Below are positions 1 to 8,298 of a DNA stretch of 64,000 nt, piece after piece. The DNA is from Cognatilysobacter terrigena. Its GTDB lineage: Bacteria; Pseudomonadota; Gammaproteobacteria; Xanthomonadales; Xanthomonadaceae. A program made the position numbers and the translations under genes. The stretch lies in the NCBI RefSeq assembly GCF_004361065.1, contig NZ_SELT01000019.1:1-64000 (forward strand), written 5' to 3'. Under the pieces are notes generated by a model. That model saw only the letters and a program-made list of their open reading frames with translations. It was not told the DNA's origin and did not search any database. Every line of letters begins with the position of its first letter. Positions within the stretch are counted from its first letter, which is position 1.

Positions 1-78
1 TCCGAACTCGGAAGTGAAACGCACCCGCGCCGATGGTAGTGTGGCATTGCCCATGCGAGAGTAGGTCATCGCCAGGGT
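1..78 (+). rRNA. rrf: 5S ribosomal RNA, 3' part
   Basis: The window opens inside a 5S rRNA. The conserved 3' portion is readable: the segment beginning tccgaactcggaagtgaaac, then the helix leading to ccatgcgagagtagg and the terminal gccagg. The 5' half lies left of the window, so this is the end of an rRNA operon read on the plus strand. The exact 3' end is estimated from the usual closing helix and may be off by a few bases. Confidence 0.93.
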
Positions 79-88
79 CTTTATCCCG

Positions 89-127
89 CAAACCCCCGAC
101 AGCTCACGCTGCCGGGGGTTTGTCTTT
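89..127 (+). terminator. rRNA operon intrinsic terminator
   Basis: A long hairpin pairs 89-103 with 108-122 around the loop tcac, with one mismatch, and is followed by tcttt. It stands about 10 bases after the 5S end, where an rRNA operon terminator is expected. Confidence 0.85.
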
Positions 128-547
128 GGGGGATTTGGAAAGTAGTTCGACGTGCTCTGGAGAAGTGATCACGCGCGGCGGCCATCTCCTCCCAAAGCTA
201 ATCGCTGAATGTCCAAGCTAATCACGCTGCGGTCGCACCCACCTCGCTGCGGCGACGCGCCTACATACCTAGCTATAACCGCATGGCCGATAGGCCGGGT
301 CGTTATCGGCACCGCGGGCGTAATGGCGCAAACACGTCCTCGGCCGTGACAAGCTAGCCAACGCTAGGCACCTCGGGATTGCGGTGCCGGGGCTGGAATA
401 GACCGGCTTTGGCTTTTGCCCACTGGAGTACAAGGCGGCACGTAGTGCCGCTGACGCCGCTGCATGGCGACATACTGCCGTGGGCTAGAAGCTACCGTTG
501 ACCGCCACTACGACGTGGTGCGCGGCGTCCAAGGCCGCAGTAGCCGA
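128..547. other. gene-free stretch after the rRNA operon
   Basis: This stretch of 420 bases holds no reading frame with the strong third-position G/C preference of the neighbouring genes, no tRNA cloverleaf and no clear inverted terminal repeats. A short near-repeat is visible around 197-230, where agctaatcgctg and agctaatcacgctg occur close together. It may be decayed sequence left by an old rearrangement next to the rRNA locus, but nothing identifiable remains. Confidence 0.5.
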
Positions 548-982
548 TTAGTGGCAGGCGTCCGCATCGCGGACGCATCCACCGTTGGTCGCGCAGTAGA
601 TGTAGCCGGCGGCGCATTCGTCGCTCGAGCGGGCGGAGGTTCGGCATAGGCCGCTGACCGGCTCGCAGCCAAAGCCGTTCTTTGCGCAGTCGTTGCTGGC
701 GCCTGCCGTGTTGCGGCTGACGGTCGGGCTTTCGCAGTACGCCTGAACGAGGCTGCCGCCTGGACGCGTCATCTGGTTCAGACGCTCGGTTAGGGTCGCG
801 ACCTGACCCTTGAGTTCCTTGTTCTTGTCGACTTCGCGCTGATAGAGAGACTGATAGTCCAGCTGCAGCTGTCCGGCCTTCGATGGCACAACGGCCGCCG
901 GCACCGACACGCGAGGCGGCGTCTGCGCGTGGGCGATCGACGCAGCCATCAGGCCGAGGATCAGGATTCGGGCAAATTTCAT
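548..982 (-). CDS. small secreted cysteine-rich protein, function unknown
   Basis: This 144-residue protein starts with a typical signal peptide (MKFARILILGLMAASIAHAQ), so it should be exported. Residues about 35-70 form a short charged, helical stretch that could make a coiled coil. The C-terminal 60 residues carry about eight cysteines in CX(n)C patterns, suggesting a disulfide-stabilised periplasmic or extracellular module. The start at 982 was chosen because GGAGG lies about nine bases upstream and the signal peptide begins exactly there; a start further upstream would bury it. The gene stands alone, divergent from the rRNA operon and upstream of rpiA on the same strand. No family was recognised. 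The Cys-rich tail resembles in style the lipoprotein at 18566-19063, but homology was not established. Confidence 0.7.
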   Translation of the reverse strand: MKFARILILGLMAASIAHAQTPPRVSVPAAVVPSKAGQLQLDYQSLYQREVDKNKELKGQVATLTERLNQMTRPGGSLVQAYCESPTVSRNTAGASNDCAKNGFGCEPVSGLCRTSARSSDECAAGYIYCATNGGCVRDADACH

Positions 983-1065
983 TGGGCGTGCCTCCATGCA
1001 AAGGTCGATAGACCGGAGCATAACCACGTCCTGCAGTTGCTCGACGCTGGCCCGACCGGCGGAGG

Positions 1066-1713
1066 TCAGAACACGCGCGGTGTCTCGCCGCCTACGATCA
1101 CGATATCGGCTGCCCGCCTGGCGAAGAGTCCGACGCTGACGACCCCCGGCATCTGGTTGATCGCGGTTTCCATCGCAACCGGATCGGTAATGCGCAGGCC
1201 TTGGATGTCGAGGATCCAGTTGCCGTTGTCGGTGACCACGCCCTCACGCCAGACGGGCTGGCCACCGGTTGCCGCGACGATCTCCCGGGCGACCAGGCTG
1301 CGCGCCATCGGGATGACTTCCACCGGCAGCGGGAACCGGCCCAGAACGTCGACCTGCTTGCTCGGGTCGATGATGCAGACGAAACGCTGGCTGGCCTGCG
1401 CGATGATCTTTTCGCGCGTCAGGGCCGCGCCGCCGCCCTTGATGAGGCGTTTGGCCGTGTCGCATTCATCAGCGCCGTCGACGTAGAGCGACAACGGACC
1501 CGTCGCATTGAGGTCCAGCACTTCGATGCCGAACTTACGCAGGCGCTCCGTGCTCTGCTCGGAGCTCGACACCGCCCCTTTGATGCGGTCCGGCTCGCGG
1601 CCCAGCGCGTCGATGAAGTAGGCGACGGTCGACCCCGTGCCGACGCCAACGATCATGCCGTCCTCGACGTAGTCCATCGCCTTTTCGGCGGCCAGGCGTT
1701 TCGCTTCGGTCAT
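1066..1713 (-). CDS. rpiA: ribose-5-phosphate isomerase A
   Basis: The 215-residue product interconverts ribose 5-phosphate and ribulose 5-phosphate in the non-oxidative pentose phosphate pathway, in the cytoplasm. The family signatures are visible: the phosphate-binding [12 protein letters not shown] near residue 23, the active-site DGADECD near residue 80 and [12 protein letters not shown] near 93, which carries the catalytic Lys/Glu region. The length matches the family (about 219 in E. coli). It ends with the usual hydrophobic strand IVIVGGE. The gene lies downstream of the EVE-domain gene on the same strand, four bases away, and is probably cotranscribed with it and the 5-FCL gene. A nearby prs at the other end of the window uses the same ribose phosphate pool. 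Confidence 0.97.
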   Translation of the reverse strand: MTEAKRLAAEKAMDYVEDGMIVGVGTGSTVAYFIDALGREPDRIKGAVSSSEQSTERLRKFGIEVLDLNATGPLSLYVDGADECDTAKRLIKGGGAALTREKIIAQASQRFVCIIDPSKQVDVLGRFPLPVEVIPMARSLVAREIVAATGGQPVWREGVVTDNGNWILDIQGLRITDPVAMETAINQMPGVVSVGLFARRAADIVIVGGETPRVF

Positions 1714-1717
1714 GACG

Positions 1718-2188
1718 TCACTCGAGGGAAAGAAGAAGCTTCCACTGCGCGGCGGAGACCGGCAGGACAGAGAGGCGGCTGCCGCGACGGATCAGTTCGA
1801 ATTCCTCGCCGAGTTCGTCGCGATGCTCGCGGATCTCGTCCAGCGGGATGATGCGCGACAGCTTCCGCTCGAAGGCGACGTCGACATTGAACCAGCGCGG
1901 CTCTTCTTGCGTTGCCTTCGGGTCGAAGTAATGCGACTTGCGATCGAACTGCGTCGGGTCGGGATAGGCGGGCGTCGCGACCGTCGCCGTGCCGACGATG
2001 CCGGGCGGCGTGCAATTGGAGTGGTAGAAAAGCACGCCGTCTCCGACATGCATGCCGTTGCGCATGAAGTTGCGCGCCTGGTAATTGCGGACGCCGGTCC
2101 ACGGCTCGGTGCCGACGCGCGCGAGGTCGTCGATCGAGAAGGCGTCGGGCTCGGATTTCATCAGCCAGTAGCGGCGTCGGGTCGTCAT
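1718..2188 (-). CDS. EVE (PUA-like) domain protein
   Basis: This 156-residue protein is a single EVE domain. The hallmark [18 protein letters not shown] opens it and is followed by [11 protein letters not shown] and VLFYHSN, which line the modified-base binding pocket in this family. EVE proteins are related to PUA and YTH domains and are thought to bind modified bases; bacterial stand-alone versions have no firmly assigned reaction. The start at 2188 overlaps the stop of the upstream 5-FCL gene in an ATGA arrangement, which implies translational coupling. In Proteobacteria this gene often sits next to 5-FCL and 6S RNA, as here. Confidence 0.92.
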   Translation of the reverse strand: MTTRRRYWLMKSEPDAFSIDDLARVGTEPWTGVRNYQARNFMRNGMHVGDGVLFYHSNCTPPGIVGTATVATPAYPDPTQFDRKSHYFDPKATQEEPRWFNVDVAFERKLSRIIPLDEIREHRDELGEEFELIRRGSRLSVLPVSAAQWKLLLSLE

Positions 2189-2772
2189 GCGGCGATGTAG
2201 GTGTCGGATTCGGTGCAGACGGCGTCGAGCGGGATGTCCCATTCGGCGGGCGTGAGATTGTCGACGCGCTGGAGTTCATACGCCACGCCGACGAGCAACG
2301 GACGCTGGGCACGGTCGCGCACGCCCGCGAGGCTGCGGTCGTACCAGCCACCGCCCATGCCGACGCGATTGCACGCGGAATCGAACGCGACGAGCGGCAT
2401 TGCGACCATCGACAGGGCATCGGGCTCGAGCAACGACGACGGCGCGACGTCCGGTTCGGGAATTCCGAAACGATTCTGGACGAGCGGATCGCCGGAACGC
2501 CACGGCGCGAATCGAAGCCTGCCGTCGTCGGACAGCACGGGCAGACAGTAGATGCACGCCGCGGGCAGTTGCGTCTGCCACGCGAGCAGCGGCATCTCGC
2601 CATCGACCGCCCAATAGCCCGCGACGTAGCCGTGATCCGGCGCACCCGGCAACGCGAACAGCCGCGCGGCGACCTGCTGCGCGGCGGCGATGCGATGGGC
2701 GGGCGACAGCGCGGCGCGGCGCGCACGAATATCGCGTCGGAGGCGACGCAAGTCGTCCGTGGCGAGCGTCAC
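2185..2772 (-). CDS. 5-formyltetrahydrofolate cyclo-ligase
   Basis: This 195-residue enzyme (ygfA/fau family) uses ATP to convert 5-formyltetrahydrofolate to 5,10-methenyltetrahydrofolate, returning stored folate to the one-carbon pool. The N-terminal LRRDIRARRAAL helix is the usual substrate/ATP-binding start. The C-terminal RVGMGGGWYDRSL is the glycine-rich motif of the family, here with W in place of the more common Y. The start is a GTG at 2772. The gene follows 6S RNA on the same strand, the arrangement seen in many gammaproteobacteria where the two are cotranscribed. Its stop overlaps the start of the EVE gene. Confidence 0.95.
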   Translation of the reverse strand: MTLATDDLRRLRRDIRARRAALSPAHRIAAAQQVAARLFALPGAPDHGYVAGYWAVDGEMPLLAWQTQLPAACIYCLPVLSDDGRLRFAPWRSGDPLVQNRFGIPEPDVAPSSLLEPDALSMVAMPLVAFDSACNRVGMGGGWYDRSLAGVRDRAQRPLLVGVAYELQRVDNLTPAEWDIPLDAVCTESDTYIAA

Positions 2773-2813
2773 CGCGCGGCGCCCCGATGGGCGCGACGCG
2801 ACGAGACGAAAGA

Positions 2814-3001
2814 AGTGTCCTCCACCATGCCGATGCGTGCGAAACGACCTTGAACCCGAGGTTCAAGTGGGAACGCTCGGCCACCTTCGGGCTTCCCGCT
2901 CGTGGGCGGGCATGCGCTCCGGGTGACGGTCACATTCCCGGTGTCGTTTTTAAGGGACAAGGCGAATGTTTGCACACGCCGTCGTACACAGCAGAGGACG
3001 T
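2814..3001 (-). ncRNA. ssrS: 6S RNA
   Basis: 6S RNA binds sigma-70 RNA polymerase by mimicking an open promoter and lowers transcription in stationary phase. Read on the minus strand, the signature 3' hairpin CCTTGAACC/GGTTCAAGG lies at about 2850-2870. The 5' arm GTCCTC (2999-2994) pairs with GAGGAC near 2822-2817 to close the rod, and a TTAAAA segment followed by a GACGACAC-like stretch resembles the E. coli sequence before its hairpin. Length is about 188 bases. Its place between zapA and 5-FCL is the conserved one. The ends are inferred from the closing helix and from the TATACT box just upstream. Confidence 0.9.
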
Positions 3002-3007
3002 GCGCGA

Positions 3008-3013
3008 AGTATA
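3008..3013 (-). promoter_or_regulatory. -10 box of the 6S RNA promoter
   Basis: A TATACT hexamer on the minus strand ends seven bases before the predicted 6S 5' end. No good -35 hexamer is visible 16-18 bases upstream. Confidence 0.65.
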
Positions 3014-3105
3014 GCGCGGGGTGTCGTCATGAACCCGTCGTTCGTCGTCACGGCTCGGGTGAAATTCAGTCGCGTCGTGATCGAGTGGAGCGAAGCGACG
3101 GACGG

Positions 3106-3408
3106 TCAACCGGCCGCCGGGTCGAGCAGATCGTCGAGGCGACGGTTCAGCATGCCGAGCGAATGCGCGATGTCGCGTTCGCGATGCGTGTCGTGCTTGG
3201 TCTGCTGCAGCTCATGCGCGAGGTTGAGCGCCGCGAGCACGGCGATGCGGTCGATCGCCGCCATCTTGTTGGTGCCGCGGACCTCGCGCATGCGGTTGTC
3301 GAGCAACTTGGCCGCGGCGAGCAGCCCTTCGCGCTGTTCCGGCGTGCAGCCTACCGTGTACTCGCGATCCAGCACGCGGATGTTGACGGGCTCGCTGTTC
3401 GTGCTCAT
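3106..3408 (-). CDS. zapA: cell division protein ZapA
   Basis: ZapA (100 residues) binds FtsZ and cross-links its filaments at midcell. The N-terminal domain reads VNIRVLDREYTVGCTPEQ, as in other ZapA proteins. The remainder is one long helix with LLDNRMREVRG and MAAIDRIAVLAALNLAHELQ, which forms the tetrameric coiled coil. Length is normal for the family. It lies directly downstream of the small coiled-coil gene at 3419-3643, ten bases apart, and upstream of 6S RNA, a conserved order. Confidence 0.95.
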   Translation of the reverse strand: MSTNSEPVNIRVLDREYTVGCTPEQREGLLAAAKLLDNRMREVRGTNKMAAIDRIAVLAALNLAHELQQTKHDTHRERDIAHSLGMLNRRLDDLLDPAAG

Positions 3409-3418
3409 GCCGTGACGC

Positions 3419-3643
3419 TCAGGTGTGCTGCTCGAGGGAACGCAGGCGCGCGATCATCGCTTCGACGCGAACGCGAGCCTGTTCGTTCTTCGCCAGCAAC
3501 GCGGCGCGCTCCGTGATGAGTTCGCCCTGTTGCTGGCGCAGACTTCGATTCTCGTCCTGCAGGCGACGCAGGCGGTCGCCGAGTTCATCGATGCGCCGGG
3601 CCAGCCGGTGGATCAGCTCGAGCGTCTGGGGCCTGTCGTCCAT
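3419..3643 (-). CDS. ZapB-like small coiled-coil protein (TIGR02449 type)
   Basis: This 74-residue protein is predicted to be one continuous helix, with heptads such as LIHRLARRIDELGDRLRRLQDENRSL cut here into its two parts at residues about 10-22 and 23-35. It lacks cysteines, a signal peptide and membrane segments. Small coiled-coil proteins of this kind are found immediately upstream of zapA in gammaproteobacteria and resemble ZapB, so a role at the FtsZ ring is plausible but is inferred from context. It starts 30 bases from the stop of the large sensor gene, which reads the same way, and ends ten bases before zapA. Confidence 0.85.
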   Translation of the reverse strand: MDDRPQTLELIHRLARRIDELGDRLRRLQDENRSLRQQQGELITERAALLAKNEQARVRVEAMIARLRSLEQHT

Positions 3644-3673
3644 GCCGCCACCATAGCAGCGCGACCGGCCGAA

Positions 3674-6600
3674 TCAAGGCGCGGGCGGCACGCTCCCGTC
3701 CCAACGCCACTCGCGCATGAAGCGTTCGCACTCATCGGGGGGAAGCGGGCGCGCGAGCCAGTAGCCCTGGATCTCGTCGCAGCCGTTACGGCGCAGGAAT
3801 TCGAGCTGGCCTTCCGTCTCGACACCTTCCGCGACGACGTGCAGGCCGAGCGAATGGCCCATCGCGATCACGGCGCTGGTGATCGCTTCGTCGTCCGGGT
3901 CCCGCGTGAGATCGCCGATGAATTCGCGGTCGATCTTGAGCGCGTTGATCGGCAGGCGCTTGAGGTAGGCGAACGACGAGTAGCCGGTGCCGAAATCGTC
4001 GATCGACATGTGCACGCCGAGGTCCCGAATCGACTGCAGGGCCGACCACGTTTCCTCCGCCATGATCACGCTCTCGGTCAGTTCGAGTTCGAGGCGATCC
4101 GGCGGAAGATCGGTATCGGCGAGCAGGCGTTCGATCACCTTGGCCAGATGGCCGCGACGCAGTTGCAGCGCGGACACGTTCACCGCCATCGCGATGTCGA
4201 GCCCGGACGCGCGCCACGCTTGCAATTGCGCGCAGGCCATGTGCAGCGCCCATTCGCCGATTTCGAGGATGAGGCCCGATTCCTCGGCGAGCGGGATGAA
4301 CTGCGCCGGCGAGACCGCACCGAACTCGGACGAATTCCAGCGCAGCAGCGCTTCGACGCCGACGATGCGCTGCTGCGACAGCGACAGCCGCGGCTGGTAC
4401 ACGAGGTGCAGCTCGTCGCGATCGATGACCTTGCGCAAGGCCGCCGACAGCGTGGCGCGACGGCGAATGTCGACGTCCATCGTGCCGCTGTAGCGCATGT
4501 AGGTGCGACGGCCGTGCGCCTTCGCCTGGTACATCGCGGTGTCGGCGTGCTTGAGCAGGTCGGACGGGGTGTCGGCGTCGTCGGGATACAGCGCGACGCC
4601 GATCGACGGCGAGATGATCACGTCGCGCAGGTCGCCCGCATCGAGTGGCGCTTCGAACGCCGCGAGCAGCTGGCGCGCGACGGCTTCGGCTTCGTCGAGA
4701 TCCTCGACGTGCTCCATCACCACGGTGAACTCGTCGCCGCCGAGGCGCGCGACGACATGACGACCGCCGAGCGCGTGCCGCAGGCGACCTGCCGTGGCGC
4801 GAAGGATGGCGTCGCCGGCCGCGTGGCCGAGCGAGTCGTTGATGTCCTTGAAGCGATCGAGGTCGAGGAAGAGCACGGCGATGCGCGCCTCCTGCCGGCG
4901 CGCACGTGCGATCGCGCGCGACAGGCGTTCGAGCAGCAACGCGCGATTCGGCAGGCCGGTGAGCGTGTCGTAGTTCGCGAGATAGCGCAGTTCCTGCTCG
5001 GCGCGCTTCTGGTCCGTGATGTCCGACAGCACGGCGACCCAATGGCCGCGCTGGCCCGCGTTGTCGAGCACGACGCTTGCCTGCAGCCAGCACAGGAACT
5101 CGCTGCCGTCCTTGCGGCGCTGCCACAGCTCACCCGACCAGCGCCCGTCGCGCTGCAGGTCGTCGCGCATCTGCCGGTACACGCTTTCGTCGTGCTGGCG
5201 GCTGTCGATGAGACTGGTCTGCTTGCCCGCGACTTCCGCCTCGGCGTAGCCCGTCATGCGCGTGAACGCGGGATTGACCGAAATGAAATTGAAGTTGTCG
5301 TCGAACACGGCGACGGCTTCGGCCATGCTGCGCAGCACTTCGCTGGCGACGCGGCGATCGCGTTCCGCGCGACGGGTCGAGGTGATATCGCGTGCGGTAC
5401 CGGCGATGCGCCGTGCGCGGCCGTCGTCGTCGCGTTCCACCACGCGACCGCGTGCCCGGATCCACAGCCACTGGTCGTCGTCGACCGCGACGCGGTGTTG
5501 CGACTCGAACACGCCGATCTCGCCGCGCAGGTGGCGCCGCAGCTGCGACAGCACGCGTTCCATGTCGTCCGGATGGATGCGGTGCTCGCGCTCCTCGAGG
5601 GTGTCGACGTCGATGTCGGAGGAATCCGCTTCGCTCGAATGCGCCTGCATGCGATGCATGACGCCGCGCGCGAGGTCGTAGTCCCAGAACTGTTCGCCCG
5701 ACGCCCAGAGCGCGAGTTTGAGGCGCTCCTCGCGCTCGCGCAGGTCGGCGAGATGCACACCTTCGCGGCGGCGGCGCTGCACCCATTGGTACGCGGCGAA
5801 CACCAGCGGCGCGACGAGCAGGAGCGCGACGAACGTGATGACCACGGGGTGACGCCACAGCGGTCGTGCGACGTCGACCGGCAGCGTCAGCTCGTTCGGC
5901 GACCAGCGCCCGGTGCGGTCGGTGGCCTGCGCACGAAACCGGTAGTGGCCCGGCGGCAGGTGCGTATAGGTGATTTCGCGCTGCGTGCCGTTGTCGATCC
6001 AGTCGGCGTCGAAGCCGTCCATGCGATAGCGGTAGCGCGTTTGCGACGACGGCGCGAAGTCGAGCGCACCGATGCGCAGGCGCACCACGTCTTCTCCTGC
6101 CGCGACGCGCAGCGACGCCGGCGGCCACAGCGCTGTCTCGGTGCGCTCGCGATTGCCCACGCGCACGGAAAGCAGGCGCAGCGGCGCAGGGGAAGCGGGG
6201 GCGTCGGGGCGGCGCGGATCGACGAGGTTGATGCCGCGCACGCCGCCGAACGCGAGGCGTCCGTCGACCAGCGTGCCCGCGCTGCCGCCGTTGAATTCGA
6301 GATCCTGCAGGCCTTCGCCGAGCCCGAACAGGCGCGCGTCCTGCGTCGCCGGGCGGTAGCGCAGCAGGCCGGCGTCGGTGCCCGACCACAGCGTGCCGCG
6401 CGGGCCTTCACCGAGCGAGAAGATCGTGAGCGTGGCGCGGTCGGGCAGGGCGGTGTCGAGCGGGCGACGGAACACGAGATCGCCCGTCGTGCCGCGTGGC
6501 ACCGCTTCGCTGAGTCCTGCGTGCGTGCCGATCCAGATGCGACCGTCGGCGCTCTCGTACAGCGCGCGCACGACGTTGCTCGGCAGCGAGTCGCTGCGAT

Positions 6601-8185
6601 TCACTGCATGACGGAAGTGACGGATGCGGCCGTCCGGCGTGCGCACGTCGAGGCCGTCGCCCGTGCCGAACCACACGCGACCGGTGTGATCGACGAGCAG
6701 CGCATGCACGTTGGGATGCGAGACGTGCGCGCCCGGGCCGGTAGCGGAGTCGAGGTGGTCGAGCGTGCCGCGCGCGGGGTCGTAGCGATAGGCGCCGTCG
6801 CCCGACGTGCCGAGCCAGAGCGCCCCGTCTGCGGCGCGCGCGATGGAACGCGCGACGAGCTCGACACCGCCGGGCAGGTCGATGCGGCGCACCGCGCGCG
6901 TGGCCGGATCCAGCGCCATCAGCCCGTGCCCGGTCGCGAGGAGCAGGCTGCCGTCCGGCTGGCGCAGGAAGCCCGCGACGCGCGTCGGGCCGCCCGGCAG
7001 GCGATCCGTCAGGTCGTCGAGCGCCTGCGTGGCGAGGTCGTAGCGGACCAGGCGGTCGCCATCCGTGCTGTACCAGAGCGCACCCGGCGTGCCGATGACC
7101 GAGCGCACGCTGTCGTCGGCGGCCGCGTTGGGGCCGGGGTGATGCATCGGGTCGGTGATGAAGACGAAGCCCGCGCCGCGGGGATCGCCCACCGCCACGC
7201 CGCGGTACTGCCCGCCGAGCCACAGCAGACCGCTGCGGTCGACGTACATCGTGTTGACGCTGTTCTCCGGCAGCGCGCCGGCGATCGAGCGGTCCTCCCG
7301 CACATCGAGCACGGCCCCGGTGGCGGGATCGAAGCGGCGCAGACCGTAGGGGTAGTCGGACAGCCAGAGCTGGCCGTCGGGCGTCTGCACCAGCGAACGG
7401 ATCTGCGCGGTCGTCCCGTCCTTGGGCCAGACGCGCGTTCTCGCATTCCCGGTCACCTGCTCGAGGCCATGTTCGCCGCCGAGCCAGAGGCGACCGTCGC
7501 GGCCTTCCTGCAGCGCATACGCGGGCTCGGCGGGGCCGACCTTCACGGCGCGAGAGCCGTCGACGCGGAACAGGCCCTGCGGCGTCGCGTACCAGAGATG
7601 GCCGGCGCGGTCCCGGGTCAGCGCCTGATTCGGCGCGGCGGCCCCCGTGCGCGGCGGCAGGTCGAGCACGCGCTGGCGGCGCCCGGTGGCGGGGTCGAGT
7701 CGGTCGAGCCCGCTGACGGTGCCGATCCACACGCCCTCGCGGTCGACGTGCAGCGCGAGCACCTGGCGGTCGGCGCGGCGGTCGGGCACGACGTCGAGGA
7801 AACGGCGGATCGCGCCGGTGCGCAGGTCCAACCGCGCGACGTACTGCGAGAACGTGCCGACCCACAGCGCCGACGTGTCGTCGAGCGCCAGCGCCGTGAC
7901 GAAGCTGTCGGGCAGGCTGCCCGGGTCCTGCGGGTCGTGGCGGAAGACGCGGTAACGCTCGCCGTCGTAGCGATGCAGGCCGCCCTGCGTGCCGACCCAG
8001 ACGAAACCGAGCGGGTCCTGCACGATCGTCGCGACGGAATTCTGCGTCAGCCCGCGGTCGCTTCCGACGGGGTCGAAATAGAACTCGCGCGTGGCGGCCG
8101 CGGGACGCCCCGGCATGGCCAGCAGCGCGGCAGCGAGCAGCGGTGCGAGGACAGCCCGGAGTCGATCGGTGACGAGGGCGCGCAC
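3674..8185 (-). CDS. two-component-type propeller sensor with PAS, GGDEF and EAL domains
   Basis: This 1503-residue inner-membrane protein is predicted to make and/or degrade cyclic di-GMP. A signal sequence is followed by many propeller repeats (for example FVWVGTQGGLHRYDG near residue 65) filling the periplasmic part to about 690. Next come a Y_Y_Y domain (YRYRMDGFDADWIDNG, about 720) and one membrane segment near 785. A PAS domain occupies about 810-920 and a second about 935-1055. The GGDEF domain carries intact GGDEF at 1149-1153, and the EAL domain starts near 1275 with VEALLRW. Both catalytic signatures look intact, so its net activity cannot be told. The start is uncertain: GTG at 8185 gives a good signal peptide, while an in-frame ATG 26 codons later would remove it. 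The gene is divergent from ygfB, 113 bases away. Confidence 0.93.
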   Translation of the reverse strand: MRALVTDRLRAVLAPLLAAALLAMPGRPAAATREFYFDPVGSDRGLTQNSVATIVQDPLGFVWVGTQGGLHRYDGERYRVFRHDPQDPGSLPDSFVTALALDDTSALWVGTFSQYVARLDLRTGAIRRFLDVVPDRRADRQVLALHVDREGVWIGTVSGLDRLDPATGRRQRVLDLPPRTGAAAPNQALTRDRAGHLWYATPQGLFRVDGSRAVKVGPAEPAYALQEGRDGRLWLGGEHGLEQVTGNARTRVWPKDGTTAQIRSLVQTPDGQLWLSDYPYGLRRFDPATGAVLDVREDRSIAGALPENSVNTMYVDRSGLLWLGGQYRGVAVGDPRGAGFVFITDPMHHPGPNAAADDSVRSVIGTPGALWYSTDGDRLVRYDLATQALDDLTDRLPGGPTRVAGFLRQPDGSLLLATGHGLMALDPATRAVRRIDLPGGVELVARSIARAADGALWLGTSGDGAYRYDPARGTLDHLDSATGPGAHVSHPNVHALLVDHTGRVWFGTGDGLDVRTPDGRIRHFRHAVNRSDSLPSNVVRALYESADGRIWIGTHAGLSEAVPRGTTGDLVFRRPLDTALPDRATLTIFSLGEGPRGTLWSGTDAGLLRYRPATQDARLFGLGEGLQDLEFNGGSAGTLVDGRLAFGGVRGINLVDPRRPDAPASPAPLRLLSVRVGNRERTETALWPPASLRVAAGEDVVRLRIGALDFAPSSQTRYRYRMDGFDADWIDNGTQREITYTHLPPGHYRFRAQATDRTGRWSPNELTLPVDVARPLWRHPVVITFVALLLVAPLVFAAYQWVQRRRREGVHLADLREREERLKLALWASGEQFWDYDLARGVMHRMQAHSSEADSSDIDVDTLEEREHRIHPDDMERVLSQLRRHLRGEIGVFESQHRVAVDDDQWLWIRARGRVVERDDDGRARRIAGTARDITSTRRAERDRRVASEVLRSMAEAVAVFDDNFNFISVNPAFTRMTGYAEAEVAGKQTSLIDSRQHDESVYRQMRDDLQRDGRWSGELWQRRKDGSEFLCWLQASVVLDNAGQRGHWVAVLSDITDQKRAEQELRYLANYDTLTGLPNRALLLERLSRAIARARRQEARIAVLFLDLDRFKDINDSLGHAAGDAILRATAGRLRHALGGRHVVARLGGDEFTVVMEHVEDLDEAEAVARQLLAAFEAPLDAGDLRDVIISPSIGVALYPDDADTPSDLLKHADTAMYQAKAHGRRTYMRYSGTMDVDIRRRATLSAALRKVIDRDELHLVYQPRLSLSQQRIVGVEALLRWNSSEFGAVSPAQFIPLAEESGLILEIGEWALHMACAQLQAWRASGLDIAMAVNVSALQLRRGHLAKVIERLLADTDLPPDRLELELTESVIMAEETWSALQSIRDLGVHMSIDDFGTGYSSFAYLKRLPINALKIDREFIGDLTRDPDDEAITSAVIAMGHSLGLHVVAEGVETEGQLEFLRRNGCDEIQGYWLARPLPPDECERFMREWRWDGSVPPAP

Positions 8186-8264
8186 GGGGCTCGCGGCCGG
8201 GAGGAGGGGGCAGTGTAGGCATCGCGAGCATGCGGCCTCAACCGGTGAACGCGATGCGGTTGGT

Positions 8265-8270
8265 ACACTC
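8265..8270 (+). promoter_or_regulatory. candidate -10 box for ygfB
   Basis: TACACT stands 28 bases before the GTG at 8299 and downstream of an alternative ATG at 8254. If this is the promoter, it supports 8299 as the true start. Confidence 0.4.
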
Positions 8271-8298
8271 GCGAATCCCGTCGCGTTTCCGGAAATCC

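Noticed and set aside
128-547. Prophage or integrase remnant beside the rRNA operon.
   Set aside because: No integrase motif, attachment-site duplication or phage-like reading frame could be found.
3425-8218. A very long open frame on the plus strand (about 1600 codons) opposite the PAS-GGDEF-EAL sensor gene.
   Set aside because: It is the complement of a well-supported gene whose motifs (GGDEF, EAL, Y_Y_Y) are all on the minus strand. Its translation is an Arg/Ala/Val-rich string without domains. Long antisense frames are common at this G+C content because stop codons are rare.
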